DNA from: a virus
DNA: 46,234 bases
Virus record (IMG/VR): IMGVR_UViG_3300017708_003308
Location: 1-46,234 of that record
Strand: one strand, 5' to 3'
Made by a program: the position numbers and the translations under genes. Position 1 is the stretch's first letter. The number at the start of each line of letters is the position of its first letter. The notes beneath the pieces are model-generated. The model made no database searches. It was not told the origin of the DNA and saw only the letters and a list, made by a program, of their open reading frames with translations. This document shows positions 6,023 to 13,500 of the stretch, in pieces.

Positions 6023-8029
6023 TCAACCTGCCTCCAGTGTGGCCACTTTAGCTTCAAGGGTTTCAATGCGCTCCATTGCTTCTTGGAGTGCCTTGACTGC
6101 TTTCATATAGAGCACGGAATACTTGACTGATTTAGTAACCGTTCCAAGATCGTTGCCGTCTTCGTCGCGATCAGGTGCTTCATCAATGAGACCAGGCGAT
6201 ACTGCTTCAAGCTCTTGTGCAACAACACCAATCTGCGTATGAGTTTGTCCTTCAATAAAATTAAAGTTTCGGACTCTTACATCTTTAATGTTGTTCCACT
6301 GAGAGTTTGCATCAACAATGTTTTCTTTCAGCTTTTGATCTGAAATCTGTCCGTAAGAGTTGTTGGTATTTACAACATTTCCGTTAGACCACACAGTAAA
6401 ACTTTCTGTTCCACTGAGCATGTTGCCAGCAGCAGCGGAATGATGTCCCCTGAACAGGTATTTAACTGTTCCAGCACCTACGGTGGTTCCAGCTAGGAAG
6501 CCATGATTTGTTGATATATGATAAATAACTCCTTCATTTGTAAGCCTTATCCGCTCTGCACTGCTTGCTTCATCTTTAATTGCTAAAAATGAATTATTGG
6601 CAACCGCTAAAGAATATGTTCCATTGCCAGGATTATTTAGTACAAATTTAGCATTAGTATCATCCGTTACTTGAAAGTTTGCATCTGCTACATAGGGGCT
6701 TGTAGCGCCCACCAACAGCCTGCCCGCGCTGTCGATTCTCATTCGTTCCGTAGCAGATGATTGATCGTCTGCTGTTGTGGAGAAAATTAAACGGCCTGGT
6801 TTATTGTTGATTGCCTGAGTTCCATCAGCCGCTGCAATAATTGAAGCGTTTTCTTGATAAGCACCATCATTATCATTGCTGTAAAATCTTATAGCTCCAA
6901 CAGCGTCTCCAGCTACAACAGTGGTGTCGTTTCTACCTAAGTAAATTTCTGCGCCAGAAGAATCGGCAGCCTGGATTTTTCCATAACTGGTTGCATTAAT
7001 TGCAGATGATGTCCCCACCAACAGCCTGCCACTTGTGTCCAAGCGTGCCCTCTCGCTGTTTCCATCAGTGGCAAAAAGTAAGTTTTCTTCTGCTCTAAGT
7101 CCAAAGTCAGTATTAGAGCCACCAGAAGTTACATGATTTGCACTTGCTAAATAACCAGCAAATCCGGAACCGCCTCCGTCTTTAAATTCAAGATACTTGT
7201 TTAGTCGTACACCACCATCAGAGCTAATTCGTAATTGCTCGGCAGCAGCGATATCAAACCGCATAAAATCGCCTGCATGGTTGTAAAGAACAGCGCCACG
7301 ATAAAGAGCATCACCCGAAGTACCATCGGCAAAATAAATAGTTCCGTAATTACTAGTGCCGCTAGCAATACTTAAACCTTGTCCGCCTGATCCAGAACCT
7401 ACAACTAAATTCCTTCCGTCACTATTGTAACTACCAGGCGATGAGTTATTTATTCCAACGTTGCCCGAGCTGTCGATTCGCATCGCCTCACCTGCTGGAG
7501 TATGGAATGCTAATGCATCTGTCCCGTGATCAAACCTAATAATGCCACGTTGATTACCATCGTCAGTGTCATTGAAATAAATACTGCCATCACTACTTGA
7601 TCCTGAACGAATTGTTATGCCAGCATTAGTGGCATTTTTAATAACTAAATCTCTTGCAGCTGCGGCATAAGATGATGGGCTCGCAGTCCCAATCCCAACA
7701 TTTCCCGAGCTGGCAAAAGTGACAGTCTCAGTAGTACCTGACCCGCCTTGGCGAAAATGAAATGCGGTGTTATTAGCATCTAAATAGATTTCATCGGCAA
7801 CTGTAGAATTTGTGCCATCGCCAATATAAATAAAACCACGATCAACCGTACTTGCAGCACGTTCTAAAACAATTCCTTGACGATAACCACCATCTTTAAT
7901 TGTTAATCTACCGGTAGGCGACGACGTTCCAATCCCAACATTGCCCGAGCCATCGATAACGAACGAATCAGCAGGAGCGCTGGAATTAATATTTAAACCT
8001 TCTATGAGTTGAGCTTTAGTTTGACTCAT
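6023..8029 (-). CDS. Tail fibre with C-terminal S74 chaperone domain
   Basis: The 668-residue protein has a Gly/Ser-rich shaft with recurring units such as DSSGNVGIGTSSP and RLLVGTSS, typical of trimeric phage fibres. The C-terminus is an intramolecular chaperone of the peptidase S74 type: SDQKLKENI (Ser563 would be the autocleavage nucleophile), then IGVVAQELEAV and a terminal coiled coil (ALQEAMERIETLEAKVATLE). The S74 domain guides trimer assembly and is then cut off. It lacks the N-terminal anchor shared by the fibres at 33026 and 35430 and lies 25 kb away from them. It probably recognises the host surface. A promoter-like sequence lies at 8055-8082. Confidence 0.92.
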   Translation of the reverse strand: MSQTKAQLIEGLNINSSAPADSFVIDGSGNVGIGTSSPTGRLTIKDGGYRQGIVLERAASTVDRGFIYIGDGTNSTVADEIYLDANNTAFHFRQGGSGTTETVTFASSGNVGIGTASPSSYAAAARDLVIKNATNAGITIRSGSSSDGSIYFNDTDDGNQRGIIRFDHGTDALAFHTPAGEAMRIDSSGNVGINNSSPGSYNSDGRNLVVGSGSGGQGLSIASGTSNYGTIYFADGTSGDALYRGAVLYNHAGDFMRFDIAAAEQLRISSDGGVRLNKYLEFKDGGGSGFAGYLASANHVTSGGSNTDFGLRAEENLLFATDGNSERARLDTSGRLLVGTSSAINATSYGKIQAADSSGAEIYLGRNDTTVVAGDAVGAIRFYSNDNDGAYQENASIIAAADGTQAINNKPGRLIFSTTADDQSSATERMRIDSAGRLLVGATSPYVADANFQVTDDTNAKFVLNNPGNGTYSLAVANNSFLAIKDEASSAERIRLTNEGVIYHISTNHGFLAGTTVGAGTVKYLFRGHHSAAAGNMLSGTESFTVWSNGNVVNTNNSYGQISDQKLKENIVDANSQWNNIKDVRVRNFNFIEGQTHTQIGVVAQELEAVSPGLIDEAPDRDEDGNDLGTVTKSVKYSVLYMKAVKALQEAMERIETLEAKVATLEAG

Positions 8030-8054
8030 TACAACAATTACCGCGCCCTAGATA

Positions 8055-8082
8055 TATCTATTTTAGAGGAGTACACCGTCAA
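8055..8082 (-). promoter_or_regulatory. Candidate promoter for the tail fibre gene
   Basis: On the minus strand TTGACG (8082-8077) is followed after 16 bases by TAGATA (8060-8055), close to the sigma70 pattern and 26 bases before the ATG at 8029. The downstream half shares the ATAGAT(A/C)TATCTAG string with the region before the fibre gene at 35092, which suggests a common late-gene signal. A purine-rich GAGGAG-like string is not present near the start codon. Confidence 0.45.
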
Positions 8083-8156
8083 ATACGATTGAAACAAAAA
8101 TCAACATGCAAAACTGAGAAACACCGACTACTGTTGATTCGCTCCCTCGTAGCACC

Positions 8157-8330
8157 ATGAAATCACCTAAGCCTCAAATTAGTAAAGGGGCACTTGACAA
8201 ATTCGGCTACCTCGAACTTGTCGAGTTGCACAACGATCTTGAAGAATGGATGGAGGTCTGGGAGAGCAGACTCGAGCAGCTTCAGGAAGAAATCATAAAG
8301 CGCCTCGATGAACGCTTCCATAAAAAATGA
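8157..8330 (+). CDS. 57-residue coiled-coil protein
   Basis: The frame from ATG 8157 to TGA 8330 encodes a highly charged helix (LVELHNDLEEWMEVWE, then RLEQLQEEIIKRLDERF), probably a short coiled coil. Its stop overlaps the start of the dCMP deaminase gene (ATGA), which supports translation. It is the first gene of the plus-strand replication module. Not recognised. Confidence 0.65.
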   Translation: MKSPKPQISKGALDKFGYLELVELHNDLEEWMEVWESRLEQLQEEIIKRLDERFHKK

Positions 8331-8785
8331 ACAGCATCACGCAAAGTAAGTGGGACACTCGTTTTCTGAAGCTTGCTCATGAGGTCGCAAAATGGAGTAA
8401 GGACCCCAGTACAAAAGTCGGCTGCGTACTTGCCAAAGGTAAGAGGATCGTCAGCCTGGGATACAACGGTCTTCCTATGGGGGTCGAGGATACTCTCGAA
8501 CGTCTGACAGACCGTGACCTCAAGTACGAGATGACAGTCCACGCAGAGGTCAACGCTGTTACAACTGCTGCATTCCACGGGGTCAGTACTAATGGCGCTA
8601 CTGCGTATGTCACTTTTCATCCATGTAGTCGCTGTGCTGCTGTGCTCATCAACGCTGGTATTTCAACCGTCGTTGTCTCAGCTCACACCATAAACTGCGA
8701 TCGGTGGCTCGACAGCTTCCAACTTGCCGCACAACTACTTAATGAGGCCGGAATCGGTCACGAAATTGTAGACCCTGAAATCTAA
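8327..8785 (+). CDS. Deoxycytidylate (dCMP) deaminase
   Basis: The enzyme converts dCMP to dUMP, the precursor of dTMP, and so supplies thymidine nucleotides for phage DNA synthesis. At 152 residues it has the family's usual length. The zinc site is complete: His72 and the catalytic Glu74 in VHAEVNAV, and Cys100 and Cys103 in HPCSRC. The substrate-loop segment KVGCVLAKGKRIVSLGYNGLP is also typical. The gene overlaps both neighbours by 1-4 bases, so it is part of one operon with the SSB gene. No thymidylate synthase is visible in this window. Confidence 0.93.
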   Translation: MNSITQSKWDTRFLKLAHEVAKWSKDPSTKVGCVLAKGKRIVSLGYNGLPMGVEDTLERLTDRDLKYEMTVHAEVNAVTTAAFHGVSTNGATAYVTFHPCSRCAAVLINAGISTVVVSAHTINCDRWLDSFQLAAQLLNEAGIGHEIVDPEI

Positions 8786-9480
8786 TGAATCTCATCACTG
8801 CAACTGCAACGTTCATCGGACCTGCTCAAACTGAGAGCGGTGTCCGTTGTATGCACCTCGAAATCCAAAACCAAGGGGCCAAGGCATTGCCGGTCCCGGT
8901 ATATCTCATCCCAACCAGGGCTGCTGGTGACACCTTTGTCATTGATGCCTATGAACACGGAACCACCCTGCTGTTCACGGGTCGGATGTATCCAAGCAAA
9001 AGCGATCACAAAATGTACATCGCTCCCACGACACCACTTCAAACTGTCCAAGCCAACACGTTGTTAAACCAAGTGCAGGTTGCTGGAGGCGTCGGTTTCA
9101 TCGCTGAGCAGCGTCGCGAAGATCTTTTCAGTTGCGGAATGCTTTGCCAGGCTCCAGCGCAGAAGCTGGTGGATTTTACCTGGGATGACAGCATCCCACT
9201 TCGGTTAGATGCATGGGGTGATGATGCAGTTCGCTTCCGCAAGTTCATCTTCAAGGGCCGGCAAATGGCCATCGGTGGTCGCCTGAAGTACGAATCTTGG
9301 CAAGGTAAAGATGGTGAAACCCGGACGGCTTACAAGGTTCAAATTCGAGGCGGTCAATACACTTTCTTCGGTAAGAACGCTCCTGAGAAAGCAGCTGCGA
9401 AGGTTGAACCCCCAGTTCACTCTGCGCAAGAGACCGTACTCCCCCAACCGGTCCCTAAGGGTGATGAAATTCCATTTTGA
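8785..9480 (+). CDS. Single-stranded DNA-binding protein, probably two OB folds
   Basis: The protein coats single-stranded DNA during replication. It has 231 residues and ends GDEIPF, the acidic-hydrophobic tip used by bacterial SSBs to recruit partners. The second half (about 110-195) reads like a bacterial SSB core, including GRQMAIGGRLKYESWQGKDG. The first ~95 residues (VRCMHLEIQ, TTLLFTGRMY) look like a second OB fold. A Pro-rich linker precedes the tip. It is longer than the usual 150-180 residues. It follows the dCMP deaminase gene with one shared base and is followed by a terminator at 9530. Confidence 0.82.
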   Translation: MNLITATATFIGPAQTESGVRCMHLEIQNQGAKALPVPVYLIPTRAAGDTFVIDAYEHGTTLLFTGRMYPSKSDHKMYIAPTTPLQTVQANTLLNQVQVAGGVGFIAEQRREDLFSCGMLCQAPAQKLVDFTWDDSIPLRLDAWGDDAVRFRKFIFKGRQMAIGGRLKYESWQGKDGETRTAYKVQIRGGQYTFFGKNAPEKAAAKVEPPVHSAQETVLPQPVPKGDEIPF

Positions 9481-9529
9481 TTTTATGGCGCCGAATCGAA
9501 GGCGTCGCTAGTTTCATATCACGAGGGGG

Positions 9530-9553
9530 AGCTCTGGGTAACCAGGGCTTTTT
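9530..9553 (+). terminator. Rho-independent terminator after SSB gene
   Basis: AGCTCTGG (9530-9537) pairs with CCAGGGCT (9542-9549) around a GTAA tetraloop, followed by a short T run to 9553. It would end transcripts of the deaminase-SSB operon, possibly incompletely because the T run is only five bases. Confidence 0.75.
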
Positions 9554-9576
9554 CTCTGCACCTACCGTTGAACCTT

Positions 9577-10515
9577 ATGTCAGTCCTTGACCGCTACCTG
9601 AACACTGAAAAGTATCAGGGTGTGATGCGTGAGCTAGCCATCGCACAAATCCTGAACGAAAAGACCAAGCCAGGTCTTTTTATCAAACAGAACGCCCTTG
9701 ACCGTTGTGGTTTCACAGGCGAAGCTGAAGACTTCCCGAATGCGGAAGCCGACTACGAGCATGTCTTTAACACCGGAGACACCGAAAAGGGGATGTTCTT
9801 CAAGACACCCCGAATGTTGATCATCCATGGTGGTAACCCGAAGGACACCACCTTCATTGAAAACTCGAAAAATAAAGGTGAGATCGTAGGGATTTACCCG
9901 CAGGACAACTTCCTCTATGACGATTGGGAGGAAAAGAACCCTGGTCAGCCCTGCCCTTACAAGCGTCGCCGTTTGATCCTGATGTACCTCGTGAACGAGG
10001 AAGGAGTTGCTGCACACAAAAAACCTTTGATCCTCTCACTGCACGGAGGCGCATCGCGTGAGTTCGTCACTGCCTATGGACGTTTCCTTGAGCAGCTCGA
10101 GGGTGCTTTCAGTGACAAGTACAACCTGAAGAGTGCCACAGGTTTCGACCCCAAACAAGCTGCTGCTGCCATCTTTACTCCCACCTTTGGGACTGTGATG
10201 TACGGCGAAAAGCAGAAGTCTGCAATCGCAGTACCTAAAACCTGGAAAGAACCTACCGCTAAAAACCTTGAAGAGTTCTTCCCAGCAAAAGGGGACGACA
10301 TCGATTACATCGAGGACGTGCACCAAACCGTGACCATGGAGGTCTACTGCGCCAAATTCTTCAAGCAATGCGAGAAGGAGATTGGTATCAACGCCATCGC
10401 ACCTGGTGTTGACTTAAGCAACCTCACACTTCCTGTGCCTGAAGGGTCCGGTGGCATTCGTGCCATGCTGTCTGCTAGAGACGAGACCGGAGCCATTGAG
10501 GGTGGGCTGAAGTAA
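9577..10515 (+). CDS. DUF5895-like protein of the replication module
   Basis: The product is 312 residues from the ATG at 9577. It resembles, from memory, DUF5895 proteins of cyanobacteria and their mobile elements, which have unknown function. Visible features are FKTPRMLIIHGG, IYPQDNFLYDDWEEKNPGQP and LILMYLVNEEG, which suggest an alpha/beta domain, and an ordered second half with several Lys-rich segments. It has no signal peptide or membrane helix. It stands between two terminators (9530 and 10633), so it is probably expressed as its own unit next to SSB, and a role in DNA metabolism is a guess from position. Confidence 0.7.
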   Translation: MSVLDRYLNTEKYQGVMRELAIAQILNEKTKPGLFIKQNALDRCGFTGEAEDFPNAEADYEHVFNTGDTEKGMFFKTPRMLIIHGGNPKDTTFIENSKNKGEIVGIYPQDNFLYDDWEEKNPGQPCPYKRRRLILMYLVNEEGVAAHKKPLILSLHGGASREFVTAYGRFLEQLEGAFSDKYNLKSATGFDPKQAAAAIFTPTFGTVMYGEKQKSAIAVPKTWKEPTAKNLEEFFPAKGDDIDYIEDVHQTVTMEVYCAKFFKQCEKEIGINAIAPGVDLSNLTLPVPEGSGGIRAMLSARDETGAIEGGLK

Positions 10516-10556
10516 AGTTTATTTGGAATCTTTAACAGATTCTCTTACATACTGTG

Positions 10557-10578
10557 CGGGGACTTTGGTATGTCCCCG
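10557..10578 (+). repeat. Inverted repeat after the DUF5895-like gene
   Basis: CGGGGAC (10557-10563) and GTCCCCG (10572-10578) form a perfect 7-base stem with an 8-base loop. No T run follows, so it is more likely an RNA-stabilising hairpin or part of a small RNA than a terminator. Confidence 0.6.
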
Positions 10579-10632
10579 TCAACAAATGTGGTCAAAAACT
10601 TGAAGTGCAGGCTGTCTTTAAGGCAGGCTTAA

Positions 10633-10659
10633 GCGGGGGTTAACACCCTCGTTTTTTTT
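10633..10659 (+). terminator. Rho-independent terminator
   Basis: CGGGGGT (10634-10640) pairs with ACCCTCG (10645-10651), with one G-T pair, around a TAAC loop, and eight T follow (10652-10659). It should end transcription of the 9577-10515 gene before the convergent minus-strand gene at 10696. Confidence 0.9.
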
Positions 10660-10695
10660 GGCTTGGCTTGAATTTTGACGTACTACTTTGTGTAT

Positions 10696-10953
10696 TCAGG
10701 TGGTCTCATCATTAAGAAACCCTTGTAATGCCATTGTTTCGTATTGGACGAGACGCTTACATAAACCACGAATTGCAGCTTGTCTTGCAGTAGCAATTTG
10801 CACAAGCTTTTTTGCAGCCTCACGTAACTCATCTACGTTTGTTGCTGCATCAATCTCTTTGTTTATACGCGCTTCTAAAAACTCATCTTCCATAGTTTTT
10901 GAAATATCTAACTCCTCGAACGGGACTTCGATGATCGCAAACTCTTCAGACAT
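10696..10953 (-). CDS. Small helical protein of unknown function
   Basis: The 85-residue protein is acidic at the N-terminus (VPFEELDISKTMEDEFLEARI) and more basic later (IATARQAAIRGLCKRLVQYE), probably a helical bundle. It is the lone minus-strand gene inside the plus-strand replication module. Relatives with the ATxRQAxIRGLCKRL pattern seem familiar from cyanophages, but no function is known to me. Confidence 0.6.
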   Translation of the reverse strand: MSEEFAIIEVPFEELDISKTMEDEFLEARINKEIDAATNVDELREAAKKLVQIATARQAAIRGLCKRLVQYETMALQGFLNDETT

Positions 10954-11039
10954 TTAGTTTTTTACATAATGATTATTCTAACAATGGGTGCAATATATAA
11001 AGTACAAGAGTCTATATTATCTTTATAAAATTTTTCCTA

Positions 11040-11067
11040 TTGACAGACAGCAGGTGGTGACTATCAT
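11040..11067 (+). promoter_or_regulatory. Sigma70-type promoter of the replication operon
   Basis: A consensus -35 box TTGACA (11040-11045) is followed after 16 bases by TATCAT (11062-11067), five of six matches to the -10 consensus. Transcription would begin near 11074, about 15 bases before the ATG at 11089. The region upstream (10960-11040) is very AT-rich. This would let the host RNA polymerase transcribe the run of genes to about 17423. Confidence 0.7.
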
Positions 11068-11088
11068 CTGAATATCTTTTTTAACTCC

Positions 11089-11226
11089 ATGGCAGCTCGG
11101 AAGTCGTTCAACAACAGTCAAACGATCGAAGCGACTCCTAAGAAAACGTCGATCGGTCATGGGCGTCGCAAGCGTGGCTCGTTCAAAGTCCGAGGACAAA
11201 AGCCTTATCGCGGTCAAGGTAAGTGA
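11089..11226 (+). CDS. 45-residue basic protein, conserved in cyanophages
   Basis: ATG 11089 to TGA 11226 encodes a small Arg/Lys/Gly-rich protein with TPKKTSIGHGRRKRGSFK and an end PYRGQGK. From memory, short proteins with PKKTSIG near the middle and YRGQG(K/R) at the end are widespread in marine cyanophages. The charge suggests nucleic-acid or ribosome binding; that is inference. It is the first gene after the promoter at 11040 and its stop overlaps the GTG start of the next gene. Confidence 0.75.
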   Translation: MAARKSFNNSQTIEATPKKTSIGHGRRKRGSFKVRGQKPYRGQGK

Positions 11227-11348
11227 TCTCAGAAGACTGCTTCCCCCTTCTAAAGAAAAAAGCGGTCGAGGTTCCTGCTTACATCAAATGGTCGATCAAC
11301 AAAAAACCAGATTTGCAAGGACACTTTTCGTTTCCCTCAAAAAATTGA
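11223..11348 (+). CDS. 41-residue protein, GTG start
   Basis: The frame starts with GTG at 11223, inside the stop region of the previous gene (GTGA overlap), and ends at 11348, four bases before the Gp157-like gene. The product begins MISEDCFPLLKKKAVEVPAY and contains YIKWSINKKPD. The tight packing supports translation. Not recognised. Confidence 0.5.
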   Translation: MISEDCFPLLKKKAVEVPAYIKWSINKKPDLQGHFSFPSKN

Positions 11349-11351
11349 TTC

Positions 11352-11954
11352 ATGGCTGATCCGAAAAGTTACCAAGAGATCCTGCAAGAGCAAAAAATGA
11401 TCGAGGAGTTGATTGACCTCCCTGATACAGATGACGAGCAGAAGGCAGAACTAGCCATGCTTTGGCGTGACTTAAAAAGCCGTGAAGCTTACAAGTTTGA
11501 CGCGATTATCGGTGTCATTAAAGAGTGCGACAACTGCATTCATCAGTTCACTAAAGAGATGGACGAGCTTCGAGGTACTGTCGACTACTGGAAATCGAAG
11601 CGCCAAAATGTTATCAACATTATTAAGGCAGCCTATCAGACTCAATTAATAAGTGCGAAACCTACTGGTCTTAAGTATCAAGCCACTATTAAAAATGTTC
11701 TGCCAAAAGTTAAGGACAACTTTGATAGATGGAGTGAAGCTGAGCGGCAAAAATTTGGAATTAAAAAAACAGTCGTTGTGGAAACAATTCGCGATGGTGA
11801 CGTAATTAAAAAGAGAGAAGACATATATGCAGATAAAGAGGAGTTGCGTCAAGTACTAATGGATAATCCTTCACTGGCACCAGATGAAGCACAGCTCGTC
11901 AGGAGAGTCTCACTCTCATATGGCTATCGTAAACGTTTGCAAAAAGGCGTTTGA
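11352..11954 (+). CDS. Siphovirus Gp157-like protein
   Basis: This 200-residue protein resembles the Gp157 family, helical phage proteins often found next to SSB or recombination genes. The N-terminal ~90 residues form long charged helices (ILQEQKMIEELIDLP, then LKSREAYKFDAIIGVIKECD and MDELRGTVDYWKSKRQNVI), followed by a beta segment (TGLKYQATIKNVLPKV) and a charged C-terminus. Members often have an N-terminal coiled coil that keeps Lys and Glu in register as here. Role in replication or recombination is inferred from the family's usual context. Its stop shares two bases with the next ATG. Confidence 0.7.
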   Translation: MADPKSYQEILQEQKMIEELIDLPDTDDEQKAELAMLWRDLKSREAYKFDAIIGVIKECDNCIHQFTKEMDELRGTVDYWKSKRQNVINIIKAAYQTQLISAKPTGLKYQATIKNVLPKVKDNFDRWSEAERQKFGIKKTVVVETIRDGDVIKKREDIYADKEELRQVLMDNPSLAPDEAQLVRRVSLSYGYRKRLQKGV

Positions 11955-12067
11955 TGCCTCTTGACCTAGCTGGAATAGCCGATAACCTACGACTGTCGCG
12001 CATCGAATCAGTTGCCGTACCTACACTGCACAAGACTTTCAGCGGACACCTACGAGGCCAGGATTAA
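11954..12067 (+). CDS. Short frame overlapping the AbrB-like gene; possible frameshifted N-terminus
   Basis: An ATG overlapping the Gp157 stop opens a 37-residue frame (MPLDLAGIADNLRLSRIESV and onward) ending at 12067. The next frame (12012-12245) has no ATG start. Reading the first frame up to about 12042 and then switching gives a continuous protein, so this may be the real N-terminus of the AbrB-like protein, separated by a one-base shift or an assembly error. Alternatively it is an independent tiny gene. Confidence 0.4.
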   Translation: MPLDLAGIADNLRLSRIESVAVPTLHKTFSGHLRGQD

Positions 12068-12245
12068 GGATGAGCATGACTTCGACAAAGACTTCAGAAA
12101 AAAATGGAACTTCTCCCTCGACATCGAAGGAAAGTTCGACATTCCGGAAGACCTTCTTGGACAACTTGGTTGGAAAGATAATGATTTACTGGAGTGGTTC
12201 GAAACTAGGGCTGAAGAATTTCTTTTAGTTAAAATTGAAAAGTAA
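12012..12245 (+). CDS. AbrB-like DNA-binding protein
   Basis: The frame is open to 12245; the listed start is TTG at 12012, which lacks a ribosome binding site. The second half (WNFSLDIEGKFDIPEDLLGQ, then LGWKDNDLLEWFE) matches the swapped-hairpin AbrB pattern, in which a beta-strand, a PxxLL turn and a GWxxxDxLEW segment form a dimeric DNA-binding fold. The first half is charged (RIKDEHDFDKDFRKKW). AbrB-like proteins are transcription regulators in cyanobacteria, and related proteins occur in cyanophages. Its true start probably lies in the overlapping frame at 11954. Confidence 0.65.
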   Translation: MPYLHCTRLSADTYEARIKDEHDFDKDFRKKWNFSLDIEGKFDIPEDLLGQLGWKDNDLLEWFETRAEEFLLVKIEK

Positions 12246-12415
12246 TGAACAAAAACAAACGTCAGTCTTACCTCGACATGATCGAGGCAGCAGCTAAAAC
12301 ACAACGAAAAGAGCTATCTTGGGTCAGCAACCTTTACCATAAAAGGCTGATTGAACTTGAGGAACAAGTAAGTAACTATGACCAATGGGTACAATCTCGA
12401 GATGAGCACGCTTGA
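12245..12415 (+). CDS. 56-residue helical protein
   Basis: ATG at 12245, overlapping the last base of the previous stop, to TGA at 12415. The product is polar and helical (MNKNKRQSYLDMIEAAAK, later LYHKRLIELEEQV). Its end overlaps the start of the next small frame at 12402 by 14 bases. Not recognised, but its position in a tight operon supports it. Confidence 0.55.
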   Translation: MNKNKRQSYLDMIEAAAKTQRKELSWVSNLYHKRLIELEEQVSNYDQWVQSRDEHA

Positions 12416-12557
12416 TGATGGCAGAGTGCGTGTTTGTCTGAGAGAAGACGGCTTCAGCGCATGCGCAATAGTCAGCTCGATGCATCTTGCTCCTGACAAA
12501 GGTCGGCAGCTCCGTGCATCTATTCAGCGACAAGCACTCAATGCAATGTTTGAGTGA
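12402..12557 (+). CDS. 51-residue protein of unknown function
   Basis: ATG 12402 to TGA 12557 encodes a product with a beta-rich start (MSTLDDGRVRVCLREDG), a middle SACAIVSSMHLAP and a helical end (RQLRASIQRQALNAMF). It overlaps the previous gene by 14 bases. It could instead be a chance frame, but it fills an otherwise empty 190-base stretch. Not recognised. Confidence 0.45.
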   Translation: MSTLDDGRVRVCLREDGFSACAIVSSMHLAPDKGRQLRASIQRQALNAMFE

Positions 12558-12604
12558 TTCAGGATTAGGGTAATTAAGCTTGTACCGTTGTTGCACCCTC
12601 AATA

Positions 12605-12883
12605 ATGAGGCAAGCTAAAAAATTTAAGTATCGCGGCGAAAAGTCGGAGATCCTTGACTCAATCATCCACGAGGGATATGAGATCAAGAGTCTTAAACAC
12701 GGAAACACCGGACACATTCTCTATAAATTTCCCAGCAAAATCCATGCTTGGGAAATGTGCTGGACAATGGATTTGCAGACAGCTAAGTCCGGGGTCACAA
12801 AGTACCTTGCAAAGCACAAAAACGCTAACAGCGAAGAGAGTAACAGTCCCGTAGAATCAAACCTAGATAAAATTAGGCAGTAA
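12605..12883 (+). CDS. Small basic protein
   Basis: The 92-residue product is basic and mixed alpha/beta (FKYRGEKSEILDSIIHEGYE, then LYKFPSKIHAWEM), ending in a polar Ser/Asn tail. No signal peptide, membrane helix or known motif is visible. It is followed two bases later by the winged-helix gene and so is probably in the same operon. Confidence 0.6.
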   Translation: MRQAKKFKYRGEKSEILDSIIHEGYEIKSLKHGNTGHILYKFPSKIHAWEMCWTMDLQTAKSGVTKYLAKHKNANSEESNSPVESNLDKIRQ

Positions 12884-12900
12884 AAGTGGTGCGTCCGGTA

Positions 12901-13146
12901 ATGACTGACCTCATGGATGACTTAGCAATGGGCATTCATGAGTATCTCCTGGAGATCGCAACTAATTATGGCGGGTCGTACTTCGTATTGATCCCTGTTA
13001 CTGAAGTGGTCAAAAAGTTCGGTCGTAATCATCGCACCATTCAACGCCGCATCCAAGCCCTTAAAGATGAAGGGATTCTTGTCCCTGTCATCAAAAGGCA
13101 AACCATCACCCTTTACGAGGTCAAAGACCTGGAGGATCAGGCATGA
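12901..13146 (+). CDS. Winged helix-turn-helix protein
   Basis: From the ATG at 12901 the product is 81 residues. The helix-turn-helix reads TEVVKKFGRNHRTIQRRIQA, followed by LKDEGILVPVIKR and a beta wing (QTITLYEVKDLE). The proportions match small DNA-binding winged-helix proteins used as repressors or replication initiators. An upstream GTG at 12886 is a second possible start. It overlaps the next gene by four bases. A regulator of the replication module is the likely role. Confidence 0.65.
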   Translation: MTDLMDDLAMGIHEYLLEIATNYGGSYFVLIPVTEVVKKFGRNHRTIQRRIQALKDEGILVPVIKRQTITLYEVKDLEDQA

Positions 13147-13448
13147 CTGAACAACCGAATAGTGAAAGAAATCTGGAGATCATTAACTTTCTGCTGTCCT
13201 CATTTACCGATAACGGCAAATCTCTCCGTGCGTTCACCACAAATCCACAGGAACAGGCCATAACCATTCTGACAGCTGGATTGTTGGCGAATAGCAAGCT
13301 GATGATCGGTCCTGATGATGCAATCAAATCGGCTTTTGACATTCATTCAAGGATCCAAAAGCACGTTAGTAAGTTCCAATCGATGCAGTTTCAAGCTAAC
13401 ATCGAAGATTGCTTTCAAGAAAAACCTCCCGAAACCGATCACTACTGA
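13143..13448 (+). CDS. Small protein of unknown function
   Basis: The 101-residue product starts by ATG overlapping the previous stop. It is mostly helical (NLEIINFLLSSFTDNGKSL, then AFDIHSRIQKHVSKFQ). The position between the winged-helix gene and the exonuclease gene suggests a replication-linked role, but no motif supports one. Confidence 0.6.
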   Translation: MTEQPNSERNLEIINFLLSSFTDNGKSLRAFTTNPQEQAITILTAGLLANSKLMIGPDDAIKSAFDIHSRIQKHVSKFQSMQFQANIEDCFQEKPPETDHY

Positions 13449-13500
13449 GATACGGACGTAGATTTAGTAGCCGTATTCTCCTCACAACTGCAACAGTGAG

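Noticed and set aside
5919-6110. Short plus-strand frame spanning the polymerase end and the fibre end
   Set aside because: It overlaps both real genes, has no domain or start signal and is in the gap between convergent genes.
8377-9447. Minus-strand frames opposite the dCMP deaminase and SSB genes
   Set aside because: The opposite strand encodes clear enzyme and SSB motifs; these frames are shadows with no ribosome binding sites or recognisable proteins.
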